From the NCBI GenBank assembly GCA_013314795.1, contig JABUEZ010000041.1, positions 1-11,312 on the forward strand: 11,312 nucleotides of DNA, in the 5' to 3' direction. The notes under the pieces were generated by a model. It saw only the letters and a list, made by a program, of their open reading frames with translations, ran no database searches and had not been told where the DNA came from. The stretch's first letter is position 1. Every line of letters starts with the position of its first letter. Both the position numbers and the translations under genes were made by a program. The DNA is from Candidatus Profundicultor aquiphilus (GTDB lineage Bacteria; Atribacterota; Atribacteria; Atribacterales; Caldatribacteriaceae). Below, piece after piece: positions 1 through 6,555 of this stretch.

Positions 1-366
1 GCATACTGGCTGGTACGGTACATTTCCTCCTATGAGTTACAAAAGGTTCTGATGAAAGAAGGTGGGCAATTCTCGGCTCGAATGGACCTCTTGCTCGATC
101 CGGAATTCCATACTCCTGAGATTGAATATCCTCTTGGTCTGGTCTGCACCTATCTTGTGGATAGCTGGAAGGCTCAGGCACCCTATACCGACAATTACTG
201 GTACTTCAACACCAGAGCTGGTGGAAAAGTATACGAAATGCAGATGAACGCTCTCCACAAACCTATGGCTGATGAGGTGAGTATTGAGGAGTGTGTTCAG
301 GAAGTCGTGGCCAAGACCATTGAATTGACCTCTAAGTTTGATACGGTGCCCATAAGGGAAGAATAA
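1..366 (+). CDS. Sugar/polyol ABC transporter solute-binding protein, C-terminal part (5' truncated by window)
   Basis: The frame is open from base 1 and encodes 121 residues before the TAA at 364-366; the start and signal peptide lie upstream of the window. The visible part looks like the C-terminal lobe of a family-1 extracellular solute-binding protein: an aromatic-rich stretch (AYWLVRYISSYELQK), a segment of the type FSARMDLLLDPEF that resembles the 'xxR...L.DPE' region of such proteins, and a final amphipathic helix (EECVQEVVAKTIELTSKF). Such proteins bind the substrate outside the membrane and deliver it to the permease pair. It directly precedes two CUT1-type permease genes, which supports the call. 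It is separated from them by a strong hairpin, which may keep its mRNA more abundant. The substrate cannot be told from this fragment. Confidence 0.8.
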   Translation, partial: AYWLVRYISSYELQKVLMKEGGQFSARMDLLLDPEFHTPEIEYPLGLVCTYLVDSWKAQAPYTDNYWYFNTRAGGKVYEMQMNALHKPMADEVSIEECVQEVVAKTIELTSKFDTVPIREE

Positions 367-379
367 GCAAGAAGAGAGT

Positions 380-413
380 CACGCGGTGTTCCAGAACTAT
401 GGAACACCGCGTG
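380..413 (+). other. Perfect 14-bp intercistronic hairpin between binding-protein and permease genes
   Basis: The arm CACGCGGTGTTCCA (380-393) is followed by a 6-base loop GAACTA and its exact reverse complement TGGAACACCGCGTG (400-413). A G-U pair (379/414) can extend it. No run of T follows; the sequence goes straight into the SD of the next gene, so it is not a typical intrinsic terminator. In other binding-protein-dependent operons (malE-malF is the classical case) a hairpin here stabilises the upstream message or limits read-through, giving more binding protein than permease. That role is inferred; the hairpin itself is read directly. Confidence 0.85.
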
Positions 414-432
414 GAGAAGCGGAGGATTGAAA

Positions 433-1362
433 ATGAAAGAAGCAATGACATATGAAGCAGCAGGATATAGGTTGACGAGGAAACCGACGATTTGGGAAAC
501 ACTGACCAGTGAGCGTTATTTTAAATGGACGCTTCTTATCCCCCTCATTGTTCTTTTGGGGATTTTTATGATTTATCCCTTGCTCTATTGTGCTTACTAT
601 TCCTTTCACCAATGGGGAATGCGAGGAAATGCTCTCTATGTCGGTGCCCAGAATTACCGGCAATTATTGAACGATAAGGCGTTCCTCGAAGCCTTGTACC
701 GAACTTTTAAAGTTCTGGTCATCTGCATTGTTTCTGAACTTCTGATTGGGCTGGGTCTGGCCCTTTTATGGAGTAGAGAATTTAGAGGAGAGAATGTGGT
801 GAGAGGCCTGGCACTCTTACCACTTCTGGTTGCTCCGCTCATTTTGTCTCTCCTGTGGAATTTCATGTTTGAGTACGATTTTGGTGCAGTCAACATTGTC
901 CTGCAATCTTTGGGTCTTAATAAAATTTACTGGTGGTCTCCAGAACGGGCTCTTTATTCCATCTGCTTTATTACGATATGGCAGTGGTTCCCTTTTGCCA
1001 CTTTTGTTCTGGTGGCAGGACTAAGGAGCTTACCGAAAGATGTTTTTGAAGCAGCTCGAGTGGACGGTGCTTCTTCGTGGTATACTTTTCGGAGATTAAC
1101 GCTTCCCATGCTCAGCCCTCTTATTATGATCGTTATTGTCTTGCGAACTATGTGGCTGATACGTCTTTTTGACCCCCTTTATGGAACTACACGCGGTGGT
1201 GTGCAGACCGAGCTTCTCGACTGGATTGTGTATCGAACTGCCTTTGTTTACTTTGATATTGGTTACGGTTCCACCATGGCCACTTTTTCTCTGGTGCTCA
1301 CCATGGCCATATGTGCCATCATGTTCCGAATTTTGATGAAAGCCCTGGGTGGGACAAAATAA
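433..1362 (+). CDS. ABC transporter permease, MalF/UgpA (CUT1) type
   Basis: This is one of the two inner-membrane subunits of the importer. The 309 residues fit the usual size of about 290-320. A cytoplasmic N-terminal tail of about 30 residues is followed by about six membrane segments (roughly 33-57, 92-114, 125-147, 175-197, 224-244, 280-304). The cytoplasmic EAA loop, which docks to the ATPase, is clear at residues 206-225: EAARVDGASSWYTFRRLTLP, with the conserved Gly and Leu-Pro. I chose ATG 433 because GGAGG (421-425) lies 7 bases upstream; an in-frame TTG at 427 would almost overlap that SD. The gene follows the hairpin and overlaps or abuts the second permease. As is common for CUT1 pairs, this is the MalF-like partner. 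The substrate is not determinable from it. Confidence 0.93.
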   Translation: MKEAMTYEAAGYRLTRKPTIWETLTSERYFKWTLLIPLIVLLGIFMIYPLLYCAYYSFHQWGMRGNALYVGAQNYRQLLNDKAFLEALYRTFKVLVICIVSELLIGLGLALLWSREFRGENVVRGLALLPLLVAPLILSLLWNFMFEYDFGAVNIVLQSLGLNKIYWWSPERALYSICFITIWQWFPFATFVLVAGLRSLPKDVFEAARVDGASSWYTFRRLTLPMLSPLIMIVIVLRTMWLIRLFDPLYGTTRGGVQTELLDWIVYRTAFVYFDIGYGSTMATFSLVLTMAICAIMFRILMKALGGTK

Positions 1363-1363
1363 A

Positions 1364-1368
1364 AGGAG
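1364..1368 (+). promoter_or_regulatory. Ribosome binding site deciding the MalG-like permease start
   Basis: AGGAG lies just after the upstream stop codon (1360-1362) and 10 bases before GTG 1379. It rules against the upstream in-frame GTG at 1349 and the GTG at 1370, which is only one base away. Confidence 0.7.
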
Positions 1369-1378
1369 TGTGCGTAAC

Positions 1379-2200
1379 GTGAGTACGTTTGGGAAAATCA
1401 TATTCTGGGTTATTACCCTGTTTGTACTCTTTATCATCGTTGCTCCGCTGGCCTGGATATATTTGACCGCATTTAAGGCTCCTAATGATATTTTCACGAC
1501 CGACGTGAAGAAGCTGGTCTTCTTTAAGTTTACTTCGGAAAACTTCCAGCGTCTCTTTCGAGAGTTTCCCTTCTGGCCTAACTTTGTGAACACCATTATC
1601 ATCAGTGCTGCCAGTACTGTAGTTGTTCTAGTTATCTCGGCGCTGGCTGCATACAGTTTTGCTCGTTGGAATACTGGTCGAGGACACCTTCTCTTTACCA
1701 CGATTTCTACCAGGATGTTTCCAGGGGTTGTGGCCGCGATACCGTTTTTTGTTCTGTATCGGAATCTCGGGCTCCTGGACACGCGTTTTGGATTAACGCT
1801 TCTCCATATTTACTTTAATACTTCGTTTGCGACGTTTCTTTTGTATGGATTCTTTAAAGAAATTCCTGAGGAGTTGGAGCAAGCGGCCATGATTGATGGG
1901 TATAGTCGGGTAGATATTTTCCGCAAGATTGTGATGCCGCTGGTGCGCCCGGGGCTGGCGGTCACGGCCGTTTTTTGCCTGGTATGGTCGTGGAACGAAT
2001 TCCTTTTTAGCTTCCTCTTTACCAGGGTGACAGCAAGGCCGGTTACGGTTCTTATTTCTTCATTCTGGGGTTCGATCGAAGTCCAGTATGGGCCTATGGC
2101 GGCGGGAGCAGCAATAGTCATTCTCCCAACCCTGGTTATTGCCTGGTTTATGCAACGGTACATCATTAGGGGGCTTACTTTTGGAGCAGTCAAAGGTTGA
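1379..2200 (+). CDS. ABC transporter permease, MalG/UgpE (CUT1) type
   Basis: Second membrane subunit, 273 residues from the chosen start, the normal length for MalG-like proteins. An N-terminal membrane segment (about 6-30) leads into the periplasmic AFKAPNDIF region typical of this subfamily. About five more segments follow, at roughly 71-95, 105-127, 137-158, 192-215 and 238-262. The EAA loop is at residues 167-186 (EQAAMIDGYSRVDIFRKIVM), followed by PLVRPG. In-frame GTG codons occur at 1349, 1370 and 1379. I chose GTG 1379 because AGGAG at 1364-1368 lies 10 bases upstream, whereas 1370 is too close and 1349 lies before the SD inside the preceding gene. Protein termini of this kind (STFGKIIFWVITL) fit a start just before the first membrane helix. 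Confidence 0.92.
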   Translation: MSTFGKIIFWVITLFVLFIIVAPLAWIYLTAFKAPNDIFTTDVKKLVFFKFTSENFQRLFREFPFWPNFVNTIIISAASTVVVLVISALAAYSFARWNTGRGHLLFTTISTRMFPGVVAAIPFFVLYRNLGLLDTRFGLTLLHIYFNTSFATFLLYGFFKEIPEELEQAAMIDGYSRVDIFRKIVMPLVRPGLAVTAVFCLVWSWNEFLFSFLFTRVTARPVTVLISSFWGSIEVQYGPMAAGAAIVILPTLVIAWFMQRYIIRGLTFGAVKG

Positions 2201-2210
2201 GGTGAAGATA

Positions 2211-2411
2211 ATGCTACCGAGAATGTCAACTGGTGATTGGTTTTTCTGGTCAATTCTTTCCTGGATCTTTTTTCATTTCTTCTGGCTAAAATTTGTGGAG
2301 AAGTTCGTTCCTTTATGGGTTGGAACGATTGCAGCAACTGGTTTTGCTCTATTACTTTTTAAGTATGGTCCTCGGCCGATGGAAGAGGAAGAAGAGGAAG
2401 GAGAAGAGTAG
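2211..2411 (+). CDS. Small membrane protein, DUF2160-like, associated with the ABC importer
   Basis: This encodes 66 residues with two hydrophobic segments (about 10-27 and 34-50) and a very acidic tail (MEEEEEEGEE). The start ATG 2211 has GAGGTGA (2199-2205, overlapping the upstream stop) with a 5-base spacer; a second in-frame ATG lies at 2223. From memory, the region STGDWFFW...FHFFWL...PLWVG...LLFKYG resembles the C-terminal half of DUF2160 proteins (pattern of the form TRGDRLF...HLAWL...PLWGA...RWG). Those proteins are encoded beside the permeases of glycerol importers of the GlpSTPQV type. The usual N-terminal half (first helix and linker) seems absent. I could not run an alignment, so the family link is a pattern match. 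Position between permease and ATPase genes, good SD and membrane topology argue that it is a real gene, probably an accessory subunit. The molecular role of the family is not established to my knowledge. Confidence 0.78.
   Translation: MLPRMSTGDWFFWSILSWIFFHFFWLKFVEKFVPLWVGTIAATGFALLLFKYGPRPMEEEEEEGEE
2398..2403 (+). promoter_or_regulatory. Ribosome binding site inside the acidic-tail codons of the small membrane protein gene
   Basis: AAGGAG lies 10 bases before ATG 2414 and within the GAA/GAG run that encodes the Glu-rich tail of the preceding gene. The same purine tract therefore codes for protein and serves initiation of the first ATPase, which suggests translational coupling. Confidence 0.7.
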
Positions 2412-2413
2412 TC

Positions 2414-3547
2414 ATGGCAAACGTGAGGCTGGAAAATGTGGTCAAAATGTACGGGAAAAAGACAGCAGTTCGAGGAGTGAGTTTTGCCTGCCAGGAAGGA
2501 GAGTTCTTTTCTATTCTTGGTCCCACCGGGGCAGGGAAAACCACCATATTGAAAATGATCGCCGGAATAGAGAGCATTACCTCGGGGAAAATTTATTTTA
2601 ATGAGCGGGTGGTGAACGAACTTCCTCCCCAGGAGCGAAACGTTTCCATGGCTTTTGAGACGTACAATCTTTACCCCCATATGAGCGTTTATGAAAATGT
2701 GGCCTTTCCTCTTCGAGCGCCGCGCTGGAAAATGAAATTGACGCCTGAGGAAGAGCGAAAGCGGGTTGAGGAAATCACCGGTTTCTTGGGTATCGATAAA
2801 CTTCTTGACCGATTACCGCAAAATTTGAGTGGGGGTCAGAAGCAGAGAGTATCACTGGCCAGGGCTCTGGTGCGCAGAGCTGAGGTGTATCTTCTCGATG
2901 AACCCATTGCTCATCTCGATGCCAAATTAAAATTCTCCACCCAAACCCTCCTGAAGGAGTTTGCACAGAAATATGGAAGTACCATCATTTATGTGACCCA
3001 TGATTTTCGGGAAGCTCTGGCTCTGTCGGATCGAATGATTGTTTTACGGAGGGGTATGGTGGAGCAAGAAGGAACACCGGAAGAGATTTACTACTCTCCG
3101 AAGACCGATTTTGTAGGCAGGCTGGTCGGTGATCCTCCTATGAACTTTATTGACGGCGTCCTGACCACAAAAGGCGGGAAAACCGTTTTTCAAAAAGACG
3201 ATTTTACACTGGTATTGCAGGGCGAGCTTCTAAAACGAGCTGAAAGCGCCGGAATCGAGAGAGAAGGAACAAACCTTATTCGTCTGGGTATTAGACCAGA
3301 GCATGTTCGTCTCCATACTGAAAGGATTTCTGAGAATTCCTTTCAGTTACCTATCTATGCCATTATTCATGAAAACGAGAGTAGCGTCGTGACTTTCCGC
3401 TTGAAGGATGTCTTCCTGTATGTGCGAACCACCGGTTTTTGCAAATATCAGAAATCGGAAAGGGTTTGGCTTGATTTTGATCCAAAGTGGATGTTCTTCT
3501 ACAGGAAAACGGTGGAGATTTCGCAAGAAGGGAGTTCCGAGAAATGA
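2414..3547 (+). CDS. ABC transporter ATPase, MalK/GlpS-like, first of a tandem pair
   Basis: This is a cytoplasmic ATP-hydrolysing subunit of 377 residues, the size of MalK-type proteins. Motifs in order: Walker A GPTGAGKTT (36-44), Q-loop region AFETYNLYPH (80-89) with Glu82 where Gln is usual, signature LSGGQ (138-142), Walker B VYLLDE (158-163) with catalytic Glu163, D-loop HLDA, and H-loop His196 in YVTHD. A C-terminal TOBE/MalK-type regulatory domain follows, with the typical LGIRPEHV. It starts 3 bases after the small membrane gene and overlaps the second ATPase gene by ATGA. A canonical signature and Walker motifs suggest it is active. With a different neighbouring ATPase it probably forms a heterodimer, as proposed for GlpS/GlpT; that is inference. 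Confidence 0.93.
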   Translation: MANVRLENVVKMYGKKTAVRGVSFACQEGEFFSILGPTGAGKTTILKMIAGIESITSGKIYFNERVVNELPPQERNVSMAFETYNLYPHMSVYENVAFPLRAPRWKMKLTPEEERKRVEEITGFLGIDKLLDRLPQNLSGGQKQRVSLARALVRRAEVYLLDEPIAHLDAKLKFSTQTLLKEFAQKYGSTIIYVTHDFREALALSDRMIVLRRGMVEQEGTPEEIYYSPKTDFVGRLVGDPPMNFIDGVLTTKGGKTVFQKDDFTLVLQGELLKRAESAGIEREGTNLIRLGIRPEHVRLHTERISENSFQLPIYAIIHENESSVVTFRLKDVFLYVRTTGFCKYQKSERVWLDFDPKWMFFYRKTVEISQEGSSEK

Positions 3548-4641
3548 GTAAAGTAGAAGCCAAAAATGTGTGGAAAATATACCCTCGGGGCAATGTGGTT
3601 GCCGTTCAGGATTTGACTTTTACCTGTAATCATGGAGAATTTCTGGCTATCCTGGGTCCTTCAGGAGGTGGGAAAAGCTCGACTTTGCGAATGCTGGCGG
3701 GACTGGAGGAAATCAGTAGAGGGGAAATTTTGTTTGATGGGAAAGTTGTTAACCATCTCGGTCCGGCCGAAAGAAACGTTGCTCTGGCTTTTGAGTCGTA
3801 TGCTCTGTATTATCGTCTCAATGTTTATGAAAACATTGCTTTTCCCTTACGGGCGAGAGGAATGAAAGGCAAAGAGGTGGATGAGAAGGTACGGTTTATT
3901 GCCGATATGCTGGAACTGGGGCCTTACTTGAAAAAACTTCCCGGTTCTCTTGCCGGTGGTATCCAGCAGCGGATTTCTCTGGCTCGAGCTCTGGTTCGTA
4001 GACCCAACGTTACCCTTCTTGATGAACCCCTGTCCCACATGGATCAGCGGGTGCGGCATGAGATTCGCGCTCGAATCCGCCATCTTCATGATGAACTGGG
4101 CTTGACCACGATTTATGTGACGCATGATCAGGCTGAGGCGATTTCCTTATGCGATCGTTTGCTCATCATCAACGAAGGTCGGTTACAGCAAATTGGGACT
4201 GTAGAAGAAGTATGGAACCGTCCGGCAAATAAGTTTGTGGCCTATTTTATTGGGGAACCAACCATGAACTTCATTCCCGGCAAAGTTGAGACGGTACAGC
4301 AGGTTGTCATTCTCACCTCCAGTGGGAAGAGGGCTTTTTCTTTTGAGCCGCACACTTTGCCAGAACAGTATGTCGGTGCCGAGGTCACCATAGGCGTTCG
4401 TCCTCAACAGATAGAAGTTTCTCGGGAAGGAAATAGAACCAACACGATACCAGGGACCGTGAAGATTGTAGAGTTTCAGGGGGACAGGACAGTGCTCACC
4501 GTGGAGTTAGATGATTTGGCAGGAAGTGAGGTTAAGGCAGTGGTGTCTGCTCAGGAACGGTATGTCGAAGGAGAAACAGTCTGGTTTTACTTCGCGCCTT
4601 CGATTATCCGGCTCTTTGAAGAAGAACGACTCATTTTGTAG
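3544..4641 (+). CDS. ABC transporter ATPase, MalK/GlpT-like, second of a tandem pair, degenerate signature
   Basis: This encodes 365 residues. Walker A is GPSGGGKSS (38-46), the Q-loop region is AFESYALYYR (82-91) with Glu84 in place of Gln and YYR where YPH is usual, the signature is LAGGI (136-140) instead of LSGGQ, Walker B is VTLLDE (156-161) with Glu161, and the H-loop is His194 in YVTHD. The C-terminal domain has IGVRPQQI, as in MalK-type proteins. I chose ATG 3544 because AAGGGAG (3528-3534) lies 9 bases upstream; the ATG overlaps the stop of the preceding gene (ATGA). An upstream in-frame ATG at 3487 would add residues before the conserved start and lacks context. The loss of the signature Ser makes this the less canonical half of a likely heterodimer. 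Confidence 0.93.
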   Translation: MSKVEAKNVWKIYPRGNVVAVQDLTFTCNHGEFLAILGPSGGGKSSTLRMLAGLEEISRGEILFDGKVVNHLGPAERNVALAFESYALYYRLNVYENIAFPLRARGMKGKEVDEKVRFIADMLELGPYLKKLPGSLAGGIQQRISLARALVRRPNVTLLDEPLSHMDQRVRHEIRARIRHLHDELGLTTIYVTHDQAEAISLCDRLLIINEGRLQQIGTVEEVWNRPANKFVAYFIGEPTMNFIPGKVETVQQVVILTSSGKRAFSFEPHTLPEQYVGAEVTIGVRPQQIEVSREGNRTNTIPGTVKIVEFQGDRTVLTVELDDLAGSEVKAVVSAQERYVEGETVWFYFAPSIIRLFEEERLIL

Positions 4642-4679
4642 GGACACAATGAGAAAATTTTGCAGGAGGTGTTCATAGA

Positions 4680-5060
4680 ATGGCTTTTCGAGTAAATCTT
4701 CACGAAATGAAACCAGATACGTGTGAACGTTCTTTCCGGTACCTTGCTCAGGGGAAAAAGGGAGAAACCCTTCGTGATACCTACTGGCTTATCGATCCTG
4801 AAACTTCTCCCTCCCGAGTTCTGAAGATGGGATATACCATTGTTTATCCTGAAGGAAAAACTACGGGGCATTCTCATTCTGAGGAAGAAGTATATTTTGT
4901 CCTGAGTGGAAGGGGAGAAATGGAAATTGGGGATGAGAAATTTTCCATTTCTGAAGGTGACGCCTTTTATGTAGAGCCAGGGAAGTACCACGTTACTTAT
5001 AACACCGGAGTTCTACCGCTGGTCATTCTGTGGGTTACCGGGAAAGTGGGAAATTGCTGA
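4680..5060 (+). CDS. Single-domain cupin protein
   Basis: This encodes 126 residues with one conserved beta-barrel (Cupin_2 type). Motif 1 is GHSHSEEEVYFVLSGRG, giving metal ligands His64, His66 and probably Glu70; motif 2 is GDAFYVEPGKYH with His104. The start ATG 4680 has CAGGAGGT (4663-4670) with a 9-base spacer. It lies 38 bases after the second ATPase gene and 19 bases before the aldehyde dehydrogenase gene, so it is part of the operon. Small cupins in sugar clusters may be sugar isomerases/epimerases or binding proteins. The complete metal site argues for a metal-dependent enzyme or a ligand-binding role, but the reaction cannot be named from the sequence. Cys126 is the last residue. 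Confidence 0.88.
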   Translation: MAFRVNLHEMKPDTCERSFRYLAQGKKGETLRDTYWLIDPETSPSRVLKMGYTIVYPEGKTTGHSHSEEEVYFVLSGRGEMEIGDEKFSISEGDAFYVEPGKYHVTYNTGVLPLVILWVTGKVGNC

Positions 5061-5079
5061 AGAGAGGAGTGGCTGAACC

Positions 5080-6525
5080 GTGCTGAAACAACTGCTGGTT
5101 ATCGATGGGGAATTGGTTGACGCGGCTCTGGGACAGTACATCGACGTGATCAATCCGGCAACGGAAGAAAAAATGGGAGAGGTGGCGGTGGCTTCCTCTC
5201 AACAGATTGATGGAGCAGTGCAAGCAGCGGCGAGAGCTTTCAAAGAGTGGTCAGAAAAGAATCCGTTTGAACGAGCAAAATTGATGGAAAAAGCTGCTTT
5301 GGAAGTAGAAAAGAGAGCGGAAGAAATAGGGAGGGTTATGACGGCAGAAGAAGGTAAACCTCTTCAGGAAGCGATAAGCGAGGTAAAGGGTTCGGCGGAA
5401 GTTTTACGGTACTTCGCTGAGGCAGGAAAGAGGGTCTTTGGAGATATTATTCCTCTGAATAAGAACGATCTGAGCAGTATGGTGGTGAGACAACCGGTGG
5501 GAGTAGTGGCAGCCATTACTCCCTGGAACTATCCGGTTCAGCTTCTTGCCTGGAAAGTTGGGGCGGCTTTAGCGGCAGGTTGCACGGTGGTGGCAAAAGT
5601 TCCTTCTGAAACGCCCCTCTCTCCCCTTATGTTCCTGGAGTGCTTTATCGGTGCCGGCTTTCCAAAAGGGGTTGTAAACGGTATTGCCGGTTCGGGCTCC
5701 GTGGTGGGAAAAGAACTGGTGCTTCATCCTCTGGTGAGAAAGGTGAGTTTCACCGGTTCAACCGAAGCAGGTAAGAAAATCATGAGTTACTGTGCCGAGG
5801 GTGTTAAACGGGTGACACTGGAATTGGGAGGCCAGTGTCCACTTATTGTGCTTCATGATGCAGATCTGGAGAAAGCAGTGAAAGGTGGCGTACGGCGCTC
5901 TTTCCGGAACATGGGCCAGGTTTGTAATGCGATTAACCGCATCTATGTGGAAAAATCCATTTTCGAAGAATATGTGACCAAGTTTGTCGAAGAAACCAAA
6001 AAACTGAAAATTGGGAATGGTCTTGTGGAGAATGTGGATTTGGGTCCCATGGTAAGCCTTAGTGCCTTGCAGAGGGTAGAAGAACATGTGCAGGATGCTC
6101 TTTCTAAAGGAGCAAAGGCCCTCTGGGGAGGAAAAAAACCCGAAGGAGAAAAATACCGGAAAGGGTACTATTTTGAACCCACCGTCCTCGTCGATGTGAA
6201 TCATGACATGCTGGTGATGAAAGAGGAAACCTTTGGGCCAGTGGTTGGCATCATGCCTTTTGAAAGCGTTGAGCAGGTTATTGAATGGGCAAATTCTACA
6301 AGATATGGCCTGGCAGCATATGTGTATACTTCGAATCTGGACCGGGCTCGGAAGGTTTGCCTGGGGCTGGAGTGTGGCAATGTGGGTCTGAACAACGTGG
6401 ATGTGGCCACGATTTATGCTCCTTACACAGGGTGGAAAGAGAGTGGCTTCGGGACCGACCTGGGACCGGAAGGGATTCTTTCTTACATGGAAACAAAACA
6501 CATCAAAATAGAATTTGCGTGCTGA
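5080..6525 (+). CDS. NAD(P)-dependent aldehyde dehydrogenase, succinate-semialdehyde/glycolaldehyde dehydrogenase-like
   Basis: This oxidises an aldehyde to the acid in the cytoplasm. The 481 residues match the ALDH superfamily. Key residues: Asn150 in TPWNYP, Lys173 in AKVPSE, the Rossmann motif FTGSTEAG (224-231), general base Glu248 in LELGG, and the nucleophile Cys282 in NMGQVCNAINR. The later motif EETFGPVVGI is also present. Ser176 sits where NAD-preferring enzymes often have Glu, so NADP may be accepted; this is inferred. The best family match is the GabD-like group, which includes glycolaldehyde, lactaldehyde and ketoglutarate-semialdehyde dehydrogenases. Start GTG 5080 has AGGAG (5065-5069) 10 bases upstream. 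In context with an aldolase, the substrate may be the aldehyde released by aldol cleavage. Confidence 0.93.
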   Translation: MLKQLLVIDGELVDAALGQYIDVINPATEEKMGEVAVASSQQIDGAVQAAARAFKEWSEKNPFERAKLMEKAALEVEKRAEEIGRVMTAEEGKPLQEAISEVKGSAEVLRYFAEAGKRVFGDIIPLNKNDLSSMVVRQPVGVVAAITPWNYPVQLLAWKVGAALAAGCTVVAKVPSETPLSPLMFLECFIGAGFPKGVVNGIAGSGSVVGKELVLHPLVRKVSFTGSTEAGKKIMSYCAEGVKRVTLELGGQCPLIVLHDADLEKAVKGGVRRSFRNMGQVCNAINRIYVEKSIFEEYVTKFVEETKKLKIGNGLVENVDLGPMVSLSALQRVEEHVQDALSKGAKALWGGKKPEGEKYRKGYYFEPTVLVDVNHDMLVMKEETFGPVVGIMPFESVEQVIEWANSTRYGLAAYVYTSNLDRARKVCLGLECGNVGLNNVDVATIYAPYTGWKESGFGTDLGPEGILSYMETKHIKIEFAC

Positions 6526-6555
6526 GGGTAAAAGACCTGGTTTGAAGGAGGATCA

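Noticed and set aside
380..413. Intrinsic terminator
   Set aside because: The stem is strong, but the following bases (GAGAAGCGGAGG) contain no T-run, and the next gene belongs to the same transporter, so an mRNA-processing or stabilising element is more likely.
1096..1782. Long open frame (228 codons) on the minus strand across both permease genes
   Set aside because: It lies wholly opposite strongly recognisable permease genes, its composition is low-complexity and basic, and no motif is seen.
5758..6501. Long open frame (247 codons) on the minus strand within the aldehyde dehydrogenase gene
   Set aside because: The plus-strand gene has all catalytic motifs; the antisense frame is rich in His, Phe and Cys with no family features.
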